Part shown: piece after piece, positions 63,367-64,000 of the stretch | Position numbering within the stretch: position 1 is the first letter of the stretch | Layout of the letters: each line of letters starts with the position of its first letter | Assembly (NCBI RefSeq): GCF_009870785.1 | Contig: NZ_WTWX01000008.1 | Coordinates: 62,001-126,000, forward strand | Reading direction: 5' to 3' | Length of the DNA: 64,000 nt | Source: Paenibacillus sp. An7 | GTDB taxonomy: Bacteria; Bacillota; Bacilli; Paenibacillales; Paenibacillaceae | Notes under the pieces: model-generated | Seen by the model: only the letters and a program-made list of their open reading frames with translations | Database searches by the model: none | Told to the model about the DNA's origin: nothing | Position numbers and translations under genes: made by a program

Positions 63367-64000
63367 ATGACTAATAGGATAGAGGACTCTGGATTACAAA
63401 CATTATCAAGTAATCAACCGCAGCAACAAATACAGCTTCAATATGATGCGAAAAGTTTTATCATTGGGGGCAAGAGAGTATTTCTGAACATCGCTTCAAT
63501 TCATTATTTTCGGATGCCGAGGCAAGAATGGCGGGAAGTACTTGTTAAGGCGAAGCTTGCAGGAATGAATTGCGTTGATACTTATTTTGCATGGAATGTA
63601 CACGAACAAGAAGAAGGGAAATGGGACTTTAGCGGCGATAACGATTGTGGGGCTTTCCTTGATTTATGCTCTGAACTTGGATTGTGGGTTATTGCGCGTC
63701 CGGGTCCGTTCATATGTGCGGAATGGGATTTTGGTGGTTTTCCCTACTGGCTGAAGACAAAAGAAAACATTCAGTTCCGAACAGATAATGAAGCGTATCT
63801 CCATTACGTTTATCGTTACTTGGATCAGCTTGTTCCCGTTATTCGGTCTCGTCAATTGACGAAAGGCGGTTCCGTTATTCTTGTACAGGTAGAGAATGAA
63901 TATGGATATCTGGCTGAAGACGCGTCCGGCATATCTTACATGAATGGTCTTCGTGATGCTTTGCTGGAGCGGGGAATTGAGGTACCGTTGATCACCTGTG
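63367..64000 (+). CDS. GH35 beta-galactosidase, 3' end outside window
   Basis: Open from ATG 63367 to the window end (211 codons). After a short Gln-rich start, the GH35 pattern is clear: NIASIHYFRMPRQEWREVLVKAKLAGMN, DTYFAWNVHE, ARPGPFICAEWDFGGFPYWL and the acid/base in QVENEYGYL. GH35 enzymes release terminal beta-galactose by a retaining mechanism; the nucleophile lies further downstream, outside the window. No signal peptide is visible. AAGGTAAGG lies before the ATG, and a consensus promoter lies upstream. It fits the gal operon and GH2 gene functionally. Confidence 0.92.
   Translation, partial: MTNRIEDSGLQTLSSNQPQQQIQLQYDAKSFIIGGKRVFLNIASIHYFRMPRQEWREVLVKAKLAGMNCVDTYFAWNVHEQEEGKWDFSGDNDCGAFLDLCSELGLWVIARPGPFICAEWDFGGFPYWLKTKENIQFRTDNEAYLHYVYRYLDQLVPVIRSRQLTKGGSVILVQVENEYGYLAEDASGISYMNGLRDALLERGIEVPLITC

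Overview
The window looks like chromosomal DNA of an endospore-forming Firmicute, most likely a Paenibacillus or close relative (inference). The support is strong AGGAGG-type ribosome binding sites, GTG and TTG starts, CcpA-type cre sites, the glcT-RAT-ptsG antitermination module, an intact pro-sigma-K gene, CotB-like and CotSA-like coat genes, a YheC/D ATP-grasp protein, Ctc/L25, a type-2 galT and a yuaF-floT pair. No rRNA, tRNA, CRISPR array or replication origin was recognised.

Layout. 1-2.5 kb: the 3' part of a HAD phosphatase, a sirtuin and an aldo/keto reductase with a cre-overlapped promoter. 2.5-7.5 kb: an AraC regulator divergent from galK-galE-galT (Leloir pathway). 7.7-11.1 kb: an iron alcohol dehydrogenase and yuaF-floT (membrane microdomains). 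11.2-16.5 kb: glcT, a RAT/terminator switch, ptsG, ptsH and ptsI, that is, the whole glucose phosphotransferase chain. 16.6-20.0 kb: a small membrane protein and a minus-strand cluster in which two CotB-like proteins bracket an ArsB/NhaD-type permease, which has a 45-codon membrane ORF in front of it. 20.4-25.4 kb: a TetR regulator, an old-yellow-enzyme-type oxidoreductase with a large upstream palindrome, a winged-helix regulator overlapping an MFS exporter, and a small CWC protein. 25.6-31.1 kb: TPP riboswitch, thiM-thiD-thiE, then creatininase-like, ABC ATPase and ABC permease genes with no substrate-binding protein nearby.

31.3-41.6 kb: a cre-controlled pullulanase with an unusual C-terminus, ctc, a HIRAN protein, a CotSA-like glycosyltransferase, fabV, a YitT protein, a YheC/D ATP-grasp protein and a DUF4850-like exported protein. 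41.7-45.9 kb is a visibly AT-rich accessory patch: an OLD-family nuclease converging on an unrecognised P-loop GTPase-like protein, bounded on the right by a frameshifted IS3-family transposase remnant. This is the best candidate for an undescribed, possibly defensive, module. 46-52 kb: ZIP transporter, rhodanese, EamA transporter, small exported protein, aldehyde dehydrogenase and a chemoreceptor-like protein without a signalling domain. A terminator-like hairpin at 50.9 kb resembles two abutted IS3-family ends. 52.3-58.7 kb: a small acidic protein, then response regulator, lipoprotein, sensor kinase, ABC ATPase and FtsX-type permease in one direction. 58.7-64 kb: a very long intracellular GH2 enzyme, sigK uninterrupted by a skin-like element, and the 5' part of a GH35 beta-galactosidase behind a strong sigma-A-like promoter.

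Functionally the window is dominated by carbohydrate use and its control: galactose, glucose PTS, alpha-glucan and beta-galactosides, with several CcpA sites. Thiamine salvage and sporulation genes are mixed in.
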